Source: Trichosphaerium sp. ATCC 40318 (Eukaryota; Discosea; Flabellinia; Trichosidae). Taken from it: a stretch of DNA of 64,000 nt. A program made the translations under genes and the position numbers. Where the stretch lies: assembly GCA_038496445.1 (NCBI GenBank), contig JALMLS010000416.1, forward strand, positions 62,001 through 126,000, read 5' to 3'. The number at the start of each line of letters is the position of its first letter. Position 1 is the first letter of the stretch. The notes under the pieces are model-generated. The model searched no databases. It saw only the letters and a list, made by a program, of their open reading frames with translations, and was not told the DNA's origin. This document shows, in pieces, positions 24,048-35,239 of the stretch.

Positions 24048-24070
24048 AAACCACGTGATACACGTGGTTT
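24048..24070. terminator. Perfect 10-bp inverted repeat with 3-nt loop between convergent genes
   Basis: AAACCACGTG (24048-24057), spacer ATA, then CACGTGGTTT (24061-24070). It lies between the 3' ends of the RhoGEF (+, ends 23720) and PSI/EGF (-, ends 24120) genes. It could form a hairpin in either 3' transcript or serve as a paired E-box. The role is inferred from position only. Confidence 0.4.
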
Positions 24071-24119
24071 TCTGTCAACAAGCTGTTTTATTATTTTGTT
24101 TACACTGCTTATAATTTTT

Positions 24120-27100
24120 TTATTCGCGCTCTCCATCATCTGATTCATTTGTGTCTTGAGTTTGTATAAGTCCTTGTATCGATGTCATTCTTCCACGCTG
24201 AATTCTGTCTTCTTCTTTTTCAATCATGTGCTTTTTCTTCTCATCGCTTTTTGTGCTTTCTTCAGATTCTGAGTCTATATTTGGTATCTTAATATATGTA
24301 TCTTTTGATACAATACAGGATGCTATTAGTGGTACTATTATCTGTAAAATAATCATTGCAGCAATAGGTACAACTATTATTGTTGCAAATAAAAGACCAT
24401 ATGAAGGATAAGATATGAATGAGTTCAACATGAAAAGAGTTATTGAAGAAGCCAAAAGCGCAAGAAGTTCAGAGATGTACACATTGTAGAATTTGTATGG
24501 TACAACAAAGAATAGTATGAATGCGAATATTAGATCGTATATTGCTAGAATAAGGAACTGTGAACGGATGTTCCATAAGTATGTTGCCAGAATGACAAAT
24601 CCAATTCTATGAAAAAAATCAGGAAGAAACTCAAAAAGAAGTAAAAAGTTTTGAACTTACCTTTGCAAGAACTGAACAGCCTTGACTCGGTGACTCATCA
24701 AAGATCGTAGGTGTGTTAGTATAGATGCTCTTCTATCCTTTTCTATGTCGTATGATGCTAATTCTTCAAACAAAAATGCGTTTTGGTGAAGAAACTCCGA
24801 GTCTTCTGAATCTAAAGAAAGAAATAAGAAAACGAAAAGAGAAAAAGTTGACTTACATTCTTCTGTTTGAAAACAAAGAAACTTTTTATCTTTGTTTGAT
24901 TTCTTATCTACCATAGCTTTCACAGAGAAATTACACGAAGTTTCACCGCCACAGCACTCGAGCTTGAGTTTCTACACAAAAGTTAATAAAATTATGAATT
25001 TTTCTGACTTACTTTGACGTTCGTCCATCCAAGTCCTGGTGGAGAATGCTTTTCTTTAAATTCTCTTGACTTGGGTTCATAGTATATTATGTATAAACTG
25101 GCGAACGCAATCAAAATGAATAATCCAATACCGACACCGAATAAAATGACTGCAAGTGAAACTTTTGGAATAGGATATGTCACTATTGGTTTGGATGACG
25201 TCAAGTTATCTTTGTGTATTGAATCGGCATGTATGAACTGTAAGTCGATGAATATACGCAATAGCGATCCTAAAACAGGAACAAGGAAAATATTAAGAGC
25301 CAAGTCGAGGATAAACGTCCATCCGAGTTTCAGTTTAAATCCGCAACAATTAAATCCTAACTTGGCTTAAAACTTGAACTCAACTCACAAGTATCACGTG
25401 AGATAGTAATATAAAACGTGATCTTACCTTTAAGATTCGTTAGTTTCCATGTAAATAGCGAAATAATGGCTAACACAAAGGCTATTGCAAGCAATTTGGG
25501 AACAAAGTAAGCGCCAATTTGATAAATCTAATCAAACAATTACTAACACGTTTTGTCAAATCAAATTGAATTACTGTTTCAAAAGCTGTCCATTTAGATA
25601 TACCAGATCCTGTAGCTGCAGGGAATGACGAAAACATGACTGCATCGTAGGCAGGGTAAAGATCTATTTAAAAAAAAGTGTAAGTCAAGAGTTAAACGAA
25701 ACACCGTCAATGCAATTGGAAAGTGAAAACAGAAGTTACTACAACTATGACCAATAAACGTACCCGCCATAGATGTAGCTAAGAAGTAGTTGTTTCTTGT
25801 TGGTAGTAGTATACTTTGAAAGAAACTCAAAGCAAGCTAAACAAAGAAAAGTTATAAAACGCACGTGCAAGGAGATAAAAAAAAGGAAAAATGACGTACA
25901 AGAAGTTGAGATGATTGCCAGAAACTTTGACAACACGAAAAATGAGATCCTACTTGTGCTGAAGCTGTAGCAGCAATTAAAACTATTGAAGCTATATTTA
26001 TGCTGTTTTTTTCTGGTATTGTCAAGTTCAACAAGGCACATCTATCACCTAACCATGATGCATAACAAACGCAGTATCCCAGTGTAACATTACAATATCC
26101 GTTGATACACTCGTAAGGACATCCTGATTGATTCGTTGGAGGAACCGTTGTTGGTGTCACGTGTGATGGTGCTGATGGGTGCGCAGGTGCTGTCGTTGGT
26201 GTAGTGTGGGAGTGTGGAGGCAAAGCGGGCGGTGCAGGAGTTGGCGTTGATGGGGGAGAAGGAGTTGGGGTTGACGGTGTTGGCACTGATATAGGTACTG
26301 ATGGGATAGGATTTGATGATGGCGGCAGTGTTGTAGGAGGTGTGATGGATGATGGTAATGTAGGTGCGCTGGTTGGTGATGTTGTAGGCGAAGATGTTGG
26401 TGTTACTGTTGGAGCTTGTGTTGGCGATATTGTTGGAGCTTGTGTTGGTGATGATGTTGGAATGAATTCTGGACACATAGATGTAGCTCTTGTGCCTATC
26501 AGGCAATTTTCGTATGTTGATGCTTTACAACCTGGTACTTGAAAATCTCCAGTAACGTTAAAACACCAGCTACAATCCTTGTAGCCAACGCACTCCTTCA
26601 AAAAAAACATTAGAAAGAAAAGTCAAATGAGAAAAAACCAGAACTCTTGTACGGTACATCCAGACAACCTTCTCAAAGACATGTAAAGACTGTAGGTGGA
26701 TGGTACAACAAGGTTTTAAACGGTAAGGTATTTGTGGCATGTAGTAGAAGTAGAAAGTGTTGGCACCAATAGTCGGCGACCAAAAAAAAAAAACCTTGAA
26801 ATAAAAGTTACTTACCGTACATGTTGCTTTGGATTCACAAAAAGGTTCAGCATTAACCCCAGTAGATGTAAATATATAAGACATACCAGTTGACACTTGA
26901 TACTTTCCACCATTGAGGGAGGATATCTTAGTTTCGTAGCCTTAAACAAAAGGTAAATTACTTGTACAAAAAAGAAATAATTGAAGAACTTTCTTGGTTC
27001 TTTCTTACCTTGTGGTAGTAACTGGCTTGTGCTAAAGAGGTATAATTGTGGGTCGATTTTTAAAATCAAGCCGGCCGCGTTGTAGAAAAAGGTTGCTGCA

Positions 27101-27884
27101 GATGGCACCCAAGGAAGACCCAGTTGAACTACATTTGCCTTCCATGTTGTAGCGAAAGTGCTTTCGCTTCTGACTTGAAGTGTATCGGCAGTTACTATTC
27201 CAGCTACATAATGTAAGTATTTACCAATTTGTGGTAGTGTATAGAGGCCAAGAATTGATTAAGATAAGAGTCCAAACGGAAAAGAAAGAACCTTTCCAGA
27301 GTGGAAAGACAAAGTTTTTTTTGAAAAACTTTCTGATGAATTGATCGACATACAGCTTTGTAAATAGTTATTGGCTGTTAGCAGTAGACTCATCTCAAAG
27401 TACTTATTCGTTTGCACAGTGCTATACAATGATGTTTTTAGCTTAGGTGTTTGTGTAACACAAAAAAGGGAAAATTATCCAAAAAAGAGGAAATTATGAA
27501 ATAAATAATCTAAGAACGACTAAAATACGCACTTTGTGGCTGAATAACTACCATTTAAGTTACCGACATAAAGAAAAGTTGATGTTTGGTCTGTAATTGT
27601 AAAACTAGCTCTTCCAAGGTATCCAATGCATTTAGTGCCTGTTGCGATGACTGTATCATCTTGAAACGTTATTGGAGACAAAACACTGTTAAAACGTTAC
27701 TCATTTAAATCATCACGTGATAATACGCATATATTACTCTAATTATAACGACGTACGCGCGGTATAAGCCAAAACATTGTAATGTATCAGGTTGATTGTT
27801 GTATACTGTTACAACGCCCGAAGTAAACGTAGCGGATGAAGCAAGAGAAGTTATTAACAGTAATAGTAGACAACATCTCAGCAT
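24120..27884 (-). CDS. PSI - Ser/Thr/Pro stalk - EGF multipass membrane protein
   Basis: ATG at 27884 starts a signal peptide (MLRCCLLLLLITSLASSA); stop TAA at 24120-24122; many exons. The ectodomain includes a Cys-rich PSI-like module (CVGYKDCSWCFN...CKASTYENC), then about 90 residues of Thr/Pro/Ser repeats (SPTQAPTISPTQAPTVTP), then an EGF module, CPYECINGYCNVTLGYCVC, continuing YASWLGDRC. After this come several hydrophobic segments with short loops: SFFQSILLPTRNNYFLATS, IGAYFVPKLLAIAFVLAII, VSLAVILFGVGIGLFILIAF, ILAIYDLIFAFILFFVVPY and LLFATIIVVPIAAMIILQII. It ends in a charged Ser/Glu-rich cytoplasmic tail. This is a glycosylated stalked receptor or channel-like surface protein of unknown function. 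The stalk type is common in amoebae, diatoms and oomycetes. Exon joins are approximate. Confidence 0.75.
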
Positions 27885-28592
27885 TGTAGGTTAACCTTTG
27901 TTTGACTGTTTTGTGAAACACGCCGCTAGTAAAAAACAACCTCAAGCCAAGGGCACTCCTTAAGTGCCGAGTCACCATGCTGACGTGGCGTGGATTGTGT
28001 AGCCTAAAATATCATTGGATGTGTACCTTTGTTAAAAATAATCTAAAAATCCGAAAATATCATAACACATCTTCACACTCTAAACAAAAGTATCCTCTAG
28101 GTGGGGTAATGTAGTTATTTAAATAATTTAAGAATTTGTTTTCATTCAGATGCACTTCCTAAGGTAGCCGCTAATAGATTTGTAACTTTTTTTGTGGATT
28201 TTTTGTTGGTTTTATAGACCGACCATTGTGTGTCTACTTTTGTTAGCCACTACGAAAGATTTAAGGGAGGGGGTTGGTAATGCGTGCCGCTTCGGTTAGT
28301 CAAACCGAAACTAGCTTTGGAGAACTCTATCTGATATTTAGCAGATACTCATATCTTTATCTCCGCCCTCACAATAAGGGATATAGCTGGTATACCTGTG
28401 ATTAATTTTATAAGTTGGAGCCAGTTTGGCTGACTTGCTGACAAAACAAGCGTCCAACTCTGTAGTAGTAATACATTTCAGTTCATAATCAAATAAAAAA
28501 AAAGACAGGTGCCAAATGATCATATCTCGGGAGATATTGTTTTATTATTCTATCTGGCAACATTCTTGATAAACGGTTTTTCTAGATCGTTT
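27885..28592. other. Gap without a recognised gene
   Basis: About 700 bp between the PSI/EGF gene start and the carboxylesterase stop, both on the minus strand. Only short open frames. Confidence 0.5.
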
Positions 28593-30835
28593 TTATAGGA
28601 TTGTTAATAGGTTTTGCCAGTTATTACAGTAAGCCCAAGTATTGTAATCAAGAGTTTTCATTTCGAGAGGAACGTTGAACTCTAAAACCTCGTTTTCAGG
28701 AAAAAATGTCTTCCATGGGGTCCCTGGTACTCCTGAAACAGCCATAGACTTCCATAATCTATACAATCGATTATCAAATAAATGGTGTTACTCTTTAAAA
28801 GCTAGTAAAATCATACGCTGCCATTTTGTGTGAAATGTCGATGTCATCTTCAGTGAAAGTTCCATTGACAAAATAACTCCGTTGGAATATGTATGGTACT
28901 ATTACATTGTAAGTTTTAAGGTTACTAAATATATGAATCGATTATACTTACACTCGTAGGTGTGCGTAGCATTAAGGAAGGATGTTGGACCTTCGGGGAA
29001 CTTTGTGAAGTGATATCTAAAATATGAGTATGGCTGATATTTCCCAATAAACGGAGAAGCTAGTTGTACTCCACATGCAAGTTGAAAGTCTCCAAAAATC
29101 TTTGCAACACCTTGCCAATATCCTCTTGTCTCAGTATAAGGAGCATACCTGAAAAACCCAAGTGAGTAAATACGTAAAAGCAAACAGCACATACCATAAC
29201 TTAGCGAGCTCAATATATCTATCAGGCAAACCATCCAAAGATACAGCGACTAGCTGGTTATACGCTGCTTCATCAATACCTAACAGTAATCTTAGTACCA
29301 ATGACATAACATCAGAAAGAAGGAGCTCGAAACAGCTGTACCTTCGTCGGGTGTCCTTCCACTGCTATCAAATGTAAATATGTTTCCTTCGTATTCTTGA
29401 GTGCCTATTATCATAGGATACTTTCTGTATAACCCACTTTGGAACAAAGCCAGTGGTTGTGCGGGGATGGTTGTTCCACCGGCAGTAGGAATATAGGATA
29501 CCTGTTAATAGTCAACAAAACTGCATGTTAAAACAAAAATCATACTCCAGCTTTAAATGTTTCAGTGATAAGCGTTTCAGCTGGTATTTCCTTCAGGCAT
29601 CTTAAAAAATACTCAGTAAGTAAATAATGTAAAAATCACTGGTACTCTGTATTGGAGCAACCAAAGAGTTGCAATACTTTCTGGGTAATCTGCATACTAG
29701 TTTCTGTTGATGGAAATCTCCATGGACCAGGACTCTCCGCGATTAAAGCACTACAGAAAATAATGAGAATGTAGTTCAGAACAAATTGGAAGAACTACAA
29801 AGATCTTATGACGTAAGAATTACAACAAAGGAAACCTACTAGTAGTATGGATGATTATATTTTAAACGAAAGGAAGTATACTTACCGTATAGGAACATTT
29901 TGGATTGTTGGAGGTAGAATACTTTGTAGCAATACGCTCATACCACCTGCTGATTCACCAAATACCGTCAAGGTGCTAGGATCGCCACCAAAAGCATGTA
30001 TGTTTTCATAAACCCATTTAATAGCTAAAGCTTGATCTTGTAGTCCAGCATTTTCGTGTTGTTTGTTATCTTCGTTGTAATAAAACCCAAAGATATCAAC
30101 TCGATATCTACACGCAAAAAGAGTTAATTCACATATCACGTGATATACTTTCTATGGAATAACTTTTTTGTACGTACGACACGGTGACGATAATTGAATC
30201 TGTTTGAGCAGCAAGCTGTCCTCCAGGGTACGCATTCGTGCCTCCAAAAATAAAACCACCACCGAAAACTACAAACAATAAAATAAGACCGGCAACTTGC
30301 CTTTCACTTTTACGTACTGAATAGTAATACTGGCGTTTCCGACTGCATTGGCATTGGCGTAAATACGTTGAGGTATAAACAATCTTCAGAGGTCTCATCC
30401 GAACTAACCACAAAGGGACCTTGAACACAAACCGGCTTGTAACTTTCCAAAAAAAAACAGTTAGAAGAAAAGGTTTTTGATTTTTCATCTCGTACTCTTT
30501 CGCGTCAATGATTTCAGTCCAATCATCTACAGGATACGGAGCCTGAAATCGCTTTTCTCCGATAGGTGGAGCTGCGAATGGTATACCTAGTGAACATTAC
30601 GAAAAAGACGTATAAGTTCGAATATGAGCGTACCGTGGAAATAAGTAAATGGGAGCGCCTGAGTTGTATCTAAACAGTTTTAATATCTAGCATTAATGTA
30701 GATTAACGAACTGTAGTGTCCTTGAACAGGCCCATTATTTGTATGAACAACAGGTGGAGACGATCCAAAATAATTTAAACACGTGATTGTAATGATGAAG
30801 GTCGAAAAGAGGATAGTCACCAAGGTTTTTACCAT
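28593..30835 (-). CDS. Secreted carboxylesterase type B
   Basis: ATG at 30835 opens a signal peptide (MVKTLVTILFSTFIITITCL) followed by the family start VVHTNNGPVQGHY. Further exons give SSDETSEDCLYLNVY, the oxyanion-hole block FGGGFIFGGTNAYPGGQLA, and YRVDIFGFYY with the nucleophile elbow TVFGESAGGMSVLLQSILPP (Ser in G-E-S-A-G). A candidate catalytic His is in NATHTYE. The C-terminus ends NTWAYCNNWQNLLTIL, stop TAA at 28593-28595. The length of roughly 550 residues is usual for the cholinesterase/carboxylesterase family, which hydrolyses carboxylic esters outside the cell or in the secretory pathway. At least ten short introns occur, one with a perfect ATCACGTGAT (30135-30144). The substrate cannot be told from sequence. 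Confidence 0.9.
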
Positions 30836-31864
30836 GATCTGTTGTAGCGGATATATGTACCGTGATCTACAAACACATGCACCGGGAGGAAAGATACGCC
30901 GGGGGAAAAATATTTAAATAGACGCTAGCAATGTAGTTTCGACAACTAGCGCATGAATTCTACAAACGTAAAAAAAACACAATCAGTAAACGATCTGTTG
31001 GCGTTGCTAGATATCCAGGTCACAGTTCACAAATTAATGGGATCCTCAACCATATACAACGTATTTTCAACTTGTTACCATCACATTCATTTACTACTGG
31101 CTTTAAACAAGTTCTGGTAAAGTTTATCTAACGTCACTTAGGGTTTTTTTTGATCGAACGGAACATTGGTGTACGTGGTGGTATTCCCAAATAATAACCT
31201 GAAAGATTAACTCACTATTTACCACAGATAATAGAGCGGAATGAGCGGAAGTAGAATTAATGTTGGTAGCTTGTTACAGCGCACAACATTGCGTATCAAT
31301 TGGTTTTAAAAAAATATCTATTGCTGAAATTTGCGTCACAGTGACGCTTAGGAAAGTTGTACGATGAATACGTATTCCCTGGAGGTGTATCATAAACCCT
31401 CATACATATAACTTGAACCAAAATCACCGCTTGATTGCGTTGTTGCTGATGTTTGCAGAACTTTCAATTTTTTTTTTGACCATTGTGAATACTAATATTA
31501 CACAAGATGGCGTTAGATACACAACTTGCAGCTATGCTTAAGTAGTTGAATATTTCTTATATGACGACATTAATATCACCGAAAAAATTCAATGCCCTCT
31601 TGCTCTGCGCTTTGAAAGAAAGAGCTTCGGAATGTTTTTTCCCAAGTCTTACCAAAAAGTGATATCGTACATTATGTACTCTTTCTAAAATAAATAAAAA
31701 TATCATGCTAGAACGATACAAATAGATTTTAGACACTTATTGATGGGGTTTTATTAAATTGCAGTACTAACATAGTGTTGTTTTGGTGGACGAGTTTATA
31801 CGAAAGTCAACTGTTGTCATAGCGCTGCTCTCATGCACGAATTTAGCTTGTTGAATAAAGAGGA
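30836..31864. other. Gap without a recognised gene
   Basis: About 1 kb between the carboxylesterase start and the LRR gene stop, both minus strand. No open frame of note. The right end should hold the LRR gene 3' UTR and the left end the esterase promoter. Confidence 0.5.
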
Positions 31865-32903
31865 CTAAGGGTTAAAAATAGATAAACAATGTACACCAGA
31901 AAGAACTTTTTTGCCATCAATGATGCCGTTCATAAATTTAAGATGAACAGTGTGCACACCAGAAAGTGCCTTGATGCCCTCATCTGTAATCCTGTCACAA
32001 CATACAAGGTCAATAGAATGAACACCTGAAAGCATTTTAATACCTTCATCAGTAATGCCTTCACAACCACAAATACTAATCGTGTGAACATCACCAGCAA
32101 TTGCCCTAATACCCTCATCTGTAAACTTGCAACACATAAGGTCTAAAGTGTGGACACCTGAAATTGCTTTGAGAGCTTCATCTGTAATATTTTGACAATT
32201 ATTGAAATAAACAGTGTGAACTCCTGATAGTGCTCTGATTCCTTCATCCGTTACATGGTCACATTCCTTCAAGGTAATACTATGCACTCCAGCAAGCGCC
32301 TTGATACCCTCATCAGTTATAAGTTTGCACCCAGAAAGGTCTATGGTATGAACACCTGACAGCACTTTGAGACTTTCGTCTGTTATAAGTTCACACCATC
32401 CAAGGCATATAGTATGAACACCAGCAAGCGCTTTGATTCCTTCATCTGTAACACTGTCACAACAGCTAAGAGCAATTGTATGAACTCCTGCAAGTGCTTT
32501 GATATCCTCATCTGTAATGCGATCACTTTGAAGGGTAATAGTGTGAACACCAGCAAATTCTTTGACAATATCAGAGGAGAATCTAGCAATATTGATCTTT
32601 GTTTGCTTAAGAGTGCTGGCGTGTTTTAAGAGTGCCTTTGCTTGTGCGATGGTCGAAATAACAACACTTTCGTATCCGATAATGTCGTGAATGATTGATG
32701 CAAAATGATGACAAGATTGACAAGCCGCAAATCTTGATTTTGTTGTTTGCTTCAAAATTAGAGCTAATATCTCTGTAGGTAGTTCTAGAATGCCTGGTTG
32801 TCTCCTTTTTGATATTAGAACAACAAAATAGACAAACGAAACAGATAATTTTATTTTAGTGTATGTACCTTTGATTTACGGTTACTAGGCGTTTTTTTGA
32901 CAT
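31865..32903 (-). CDS. F-box protein with uniform 22-residue leucine-rich repeats
   Basis: Exon 1 (32869-32903) encodes MSKKRLVTVNQ. A 64-nt intron (32805-32868, GTACAT...CTAATATCAAAAAG) joins it in phase to exon 2, ending at TAG 31865-31867. Total length is 324 residues. An F-box follows the start: ILELPTEILALILKQTTKSR, then FAACQSCHHFASIIHD. About eleven repeats follow with consensus xGVHTIxLxxCxxITDEGIK, each about 22 residues, starting near FAGVHTITL and ending SGVHCLSIFNP. F-box plus cysteine-containing LRR is the FBXL layout, in which the LRR arc binds substrates for SCF ubiquitination. The repeats are unusually alike, with V-H-T/S nearly fixed in each. LRRs of this VHT style are known to me mainly from giant-virus and amoebal sequences; that link is from memory and unproven. 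Confidence 0.85.
31880..32590 (-). repeat. Array of about eleven 66-bp leucine-rich-repeat units
   Basis: Each unit contains a near-copy of GGTGTNCACACNNT (seen on the plus strand as GTGAACACC or GTGTGCACACC) at about 66-69-bp spacing. Synonymous differences between units show divergence at the DNA level while the protein motif is kept. Confidence 0.85.
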
Positions 32904-33678
32904 TATTATAACTATGAGCACGCAGTGTTGAGGTGCTGTACGGTAAAAAGTTGAAGTAAATCAATCAACTTACCACTCATGACTTAAACCTGCTAAGGAT
33001 TGATCCTTAATTACTAAGCACAATTAATGAGCAAAAGGGTGGGGTGGTATTGGGAACGTCAACAAGGCATAACATTCTTGGATGAAATAACCGAGCTCGT
33101 TTAACTTTCTGAATACGAAAACAACAATTACAACCCTTGAAATGCTATGATCTGACCATGTGGTGCTTCTAATTTCTTACAGTTCCATCTTGTAGTTTAG
33201 ACTATAGTGAAACTACTATAAGTCACGTTACTTGGGCTGCAGCTCTCTCAGTATACGACTAACAGCGTTTATACCAGAGTTGTGACCAGCACCAGGTTTT
33301 TCCAAGCGATTGGACAAGTAGTTCTTCAACTTTAGGTTGCACTTTAAGAACAAAATACTTTTATTGAATTGTGAACGTGAAAGAATTTGTGTAATTGACT
33401 AAACAATCGTAGTATTTAACGAGTTAACAGTGCAATTCTCTCTTCAGTTAGTGATGCCAATGTCATTTCTGATCGTTTGCTAAAAACAAGGTAAGTGAGG
33501 AATCACAAGTGGATGGTTTTTCTTTGTAACCTTGATACACATGTAGCTATGAAACCTGGATAGAACGTAGGTAAACCAATGGTCAACGGAAATTGTACCA
33601 TATGGTGTTTGAGTGCCTATAAATCATGTAAGCCCAAAAAAAATAAACAATAAATGATTGAAGAGAAGATAAGTTCAT
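32904..33678. other. Gap without a recognised gene
   Basis: About 775 bp, promoter side of both the LRR gene (-) and the broken surface protein (+). A missing first exon of the latter may lie here; I could not identify one. Confidence 0.45.
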
Positions 33679-34252
33679 GTGACGATATCCGTGAAGAAGT
33701 TGTTGTCGGTGGTTGAACTTGCTTCTTACGTATCTGACTGGTCTGATACAATCAAGACATACCCCTTCGGTACTGGTGACATGAACCTCAGATTCGAAGC
33801 TAAAGCAACCAACCCAACCAACGTCGCTTGCGAAGGTGTCCCAGCCATTGACGATCTCGTCTTGACAAAATTCTCTGCTGGTGAAAGACTTTTGGTCACA
33901 GGTACACCTGCTCCTCTTGTTGAATTCCCAACATCTGTATGTCAACGTGTCATTGTCTCGCAAGGTGACTGCGATAAACCATGTGTATATTGCTGCGTTG
34001 TAGATCCGACTGATGTTGATATCGACATTGGACCTAATGAGCCAGCAACATGGTGGACAATGAGAGAATCTATTGAAGTACAATGGAGTGGTTTTACAAA
34101 GAAGTCCGTATTGGAGATTACTACACCATCAACACAAGCTATCCGCTTCTGCTGATGTAAGAATGCAACCTGGTAACGCTATAAGCGGTGTTTCATTCGT
34201 TAAGCCATTGTTATCCTTGGTTGTTATTGCTCTTATTGCTCTACTGTTCTAA
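33679..34252 (+). pseudogene. Broken GPI-anchored surface protein
   Basis: A frame runs from 33679 to a TGA at 34153-34155 and includes TYPFGTGDMNLRFEAKATNP and PAIDDLVLTKFSAGERLLVT, with cysteines in CDKPCVYCC. There is no upstream ATG or signal peptide in frame, and a TAA lies just before. In the +1 frame across that TGA, the sequence continues GNAISGVSFVKPLLSLVVIA and ends ALLF with TAA at 34250-34252. That is a typical GPI-attachment tail (small residues, spacer, hydrophobic end). One base shift near 34140 would restore a full C-terminus. Codon use is strongly C/G-ending (GTC, ATC, GAC, CTC) unlike its neighbours, a mark of a highly expressed gene. Either a recent pseudogene, or a live gene with a missed 5' exon and an assembly indel. 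Confidence 0.6.
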
Positions 34253-34986
34253 GTTACCAATGTTCTAGAATGTCAGTAAATATACTTATTGTTCACAAAC
34301 AAAACAGTCGCTACTTTGTTTTCTTCTCCATATTAACGAGAGTGAAGTGAAACGACTCTTTTAGGTTTAGCACGTGATGTAAAATTACAATCATGCACGC
34401 GCTTTGTGTTTGATAAAAACTTCTGTGGCAAAACTCATTCCTCTACTGTTTTTGTACTTGGTCAATATACTCTACAATATTGTATCTAGCTCCATTTGGT
34501 GTACACTTCTTCGCCTAAACAATCCTGGATTATCCAACCAAAGTCGGCGACTGTATGTAGCAAATGTTGGTTGAAATCGAGTAGGACAACGCGTAGGGCC
34601 TAGCACAGAAAGCTTCTACCCTCAAAATGCGCAAATAACGGTAAGTAGCGAATTGGCGCTATTTAACGCTATTGAGGCTCAAAAGTAAGAAGAAGCGTAC
34701 AATAGTACGTACGAAGCCAAATTAACAATTCAAAGTGGTTACTAGTAAGCAATTAATGTGAATAACGAAGAGTGACCAGCGCTGGCAAAGTTATCGTGAT
34801 ACACGGCTTTCCAATTAGAGATTACAACAATTGCGCCAAAAGATTTCAGTAGCCTGCTAACGTTCATCCACAGCGTTAAGTTATACTTCTGGTTCGTTTA
34901 TAATAGCGTTTGAAAGAGCAACAAGCAACCTGGTGGGCGGTTTCGGATGCAATCTATCCCACGAATTTCCACTAATTCACATGTAA
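34253..34986. other. Gap without a recognised gene
   Basis: About 730 bp upstream of the tRNA gene, with one CACGTGAT near 34371. Nothing else recognised. Confidence 0.5.
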
Positions 34987-35069
34987 GCATGGATGGCCGA
35001 GTGGTTAAGGCGATAGACTCAAGTTCTATTGGATGTATGTCCGCGTGGGTTCAAGTCCCACTTCATGCA
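34987..35069 (+). tRNA. tRNA-Leu(CAA)
   Basis: Acceptor strands GCATGGA and TTCATGC pair (one G-T), with discriminator A. The A box TGGCCGAGTGG and B box GGTTCAAGTCC are present. The anticodon stem ATAGA/TCTAT encloses loop CTCAAGT, giving anticodon CAA for UUG leucine. A long variable arm fits class II tRNALeu. No intron. A T-run (TTTT) starts about 6 bases after the end as a Pol III stop. Confidence 0.95.
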
Positions 35070-35239
35070 GTACTTTTGCAATCTTTTACAAGGTTAAATT
35101 TTTTTGATAGGACGTGACGCCATGGCAGCATCTGCAACCGTTACAACTCAAGTAAAATTTTGTCTCAATATCCAACGTAAGTGTTGTTTAAATTGTTATT
35201 TTTTCTTGTTTTACAATGTATGGGCGTTGTTCGTGTGGT

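Noticed and set aside
26204-26542. Plus-strand Gly/Val-rich ORF of 112 codons
   Set aside because: It is the antisense of the Thr/Pro-rich stalk of the PSI/EGF gene; composition is a shadow of that repeat.
31880-32590. Regular 66-bp repeats that could look like a CRISPR-type array
   Set aside because: They are coding LRR units with divergent DNA, in a eukaryotic gene.
33583-34083. Minus-strand ORF of 166 codons
   Set aside because: Antisense to the GC-biased surface-protein frame, which has the codon bias and a GPI tail; the minus frame has no domain.
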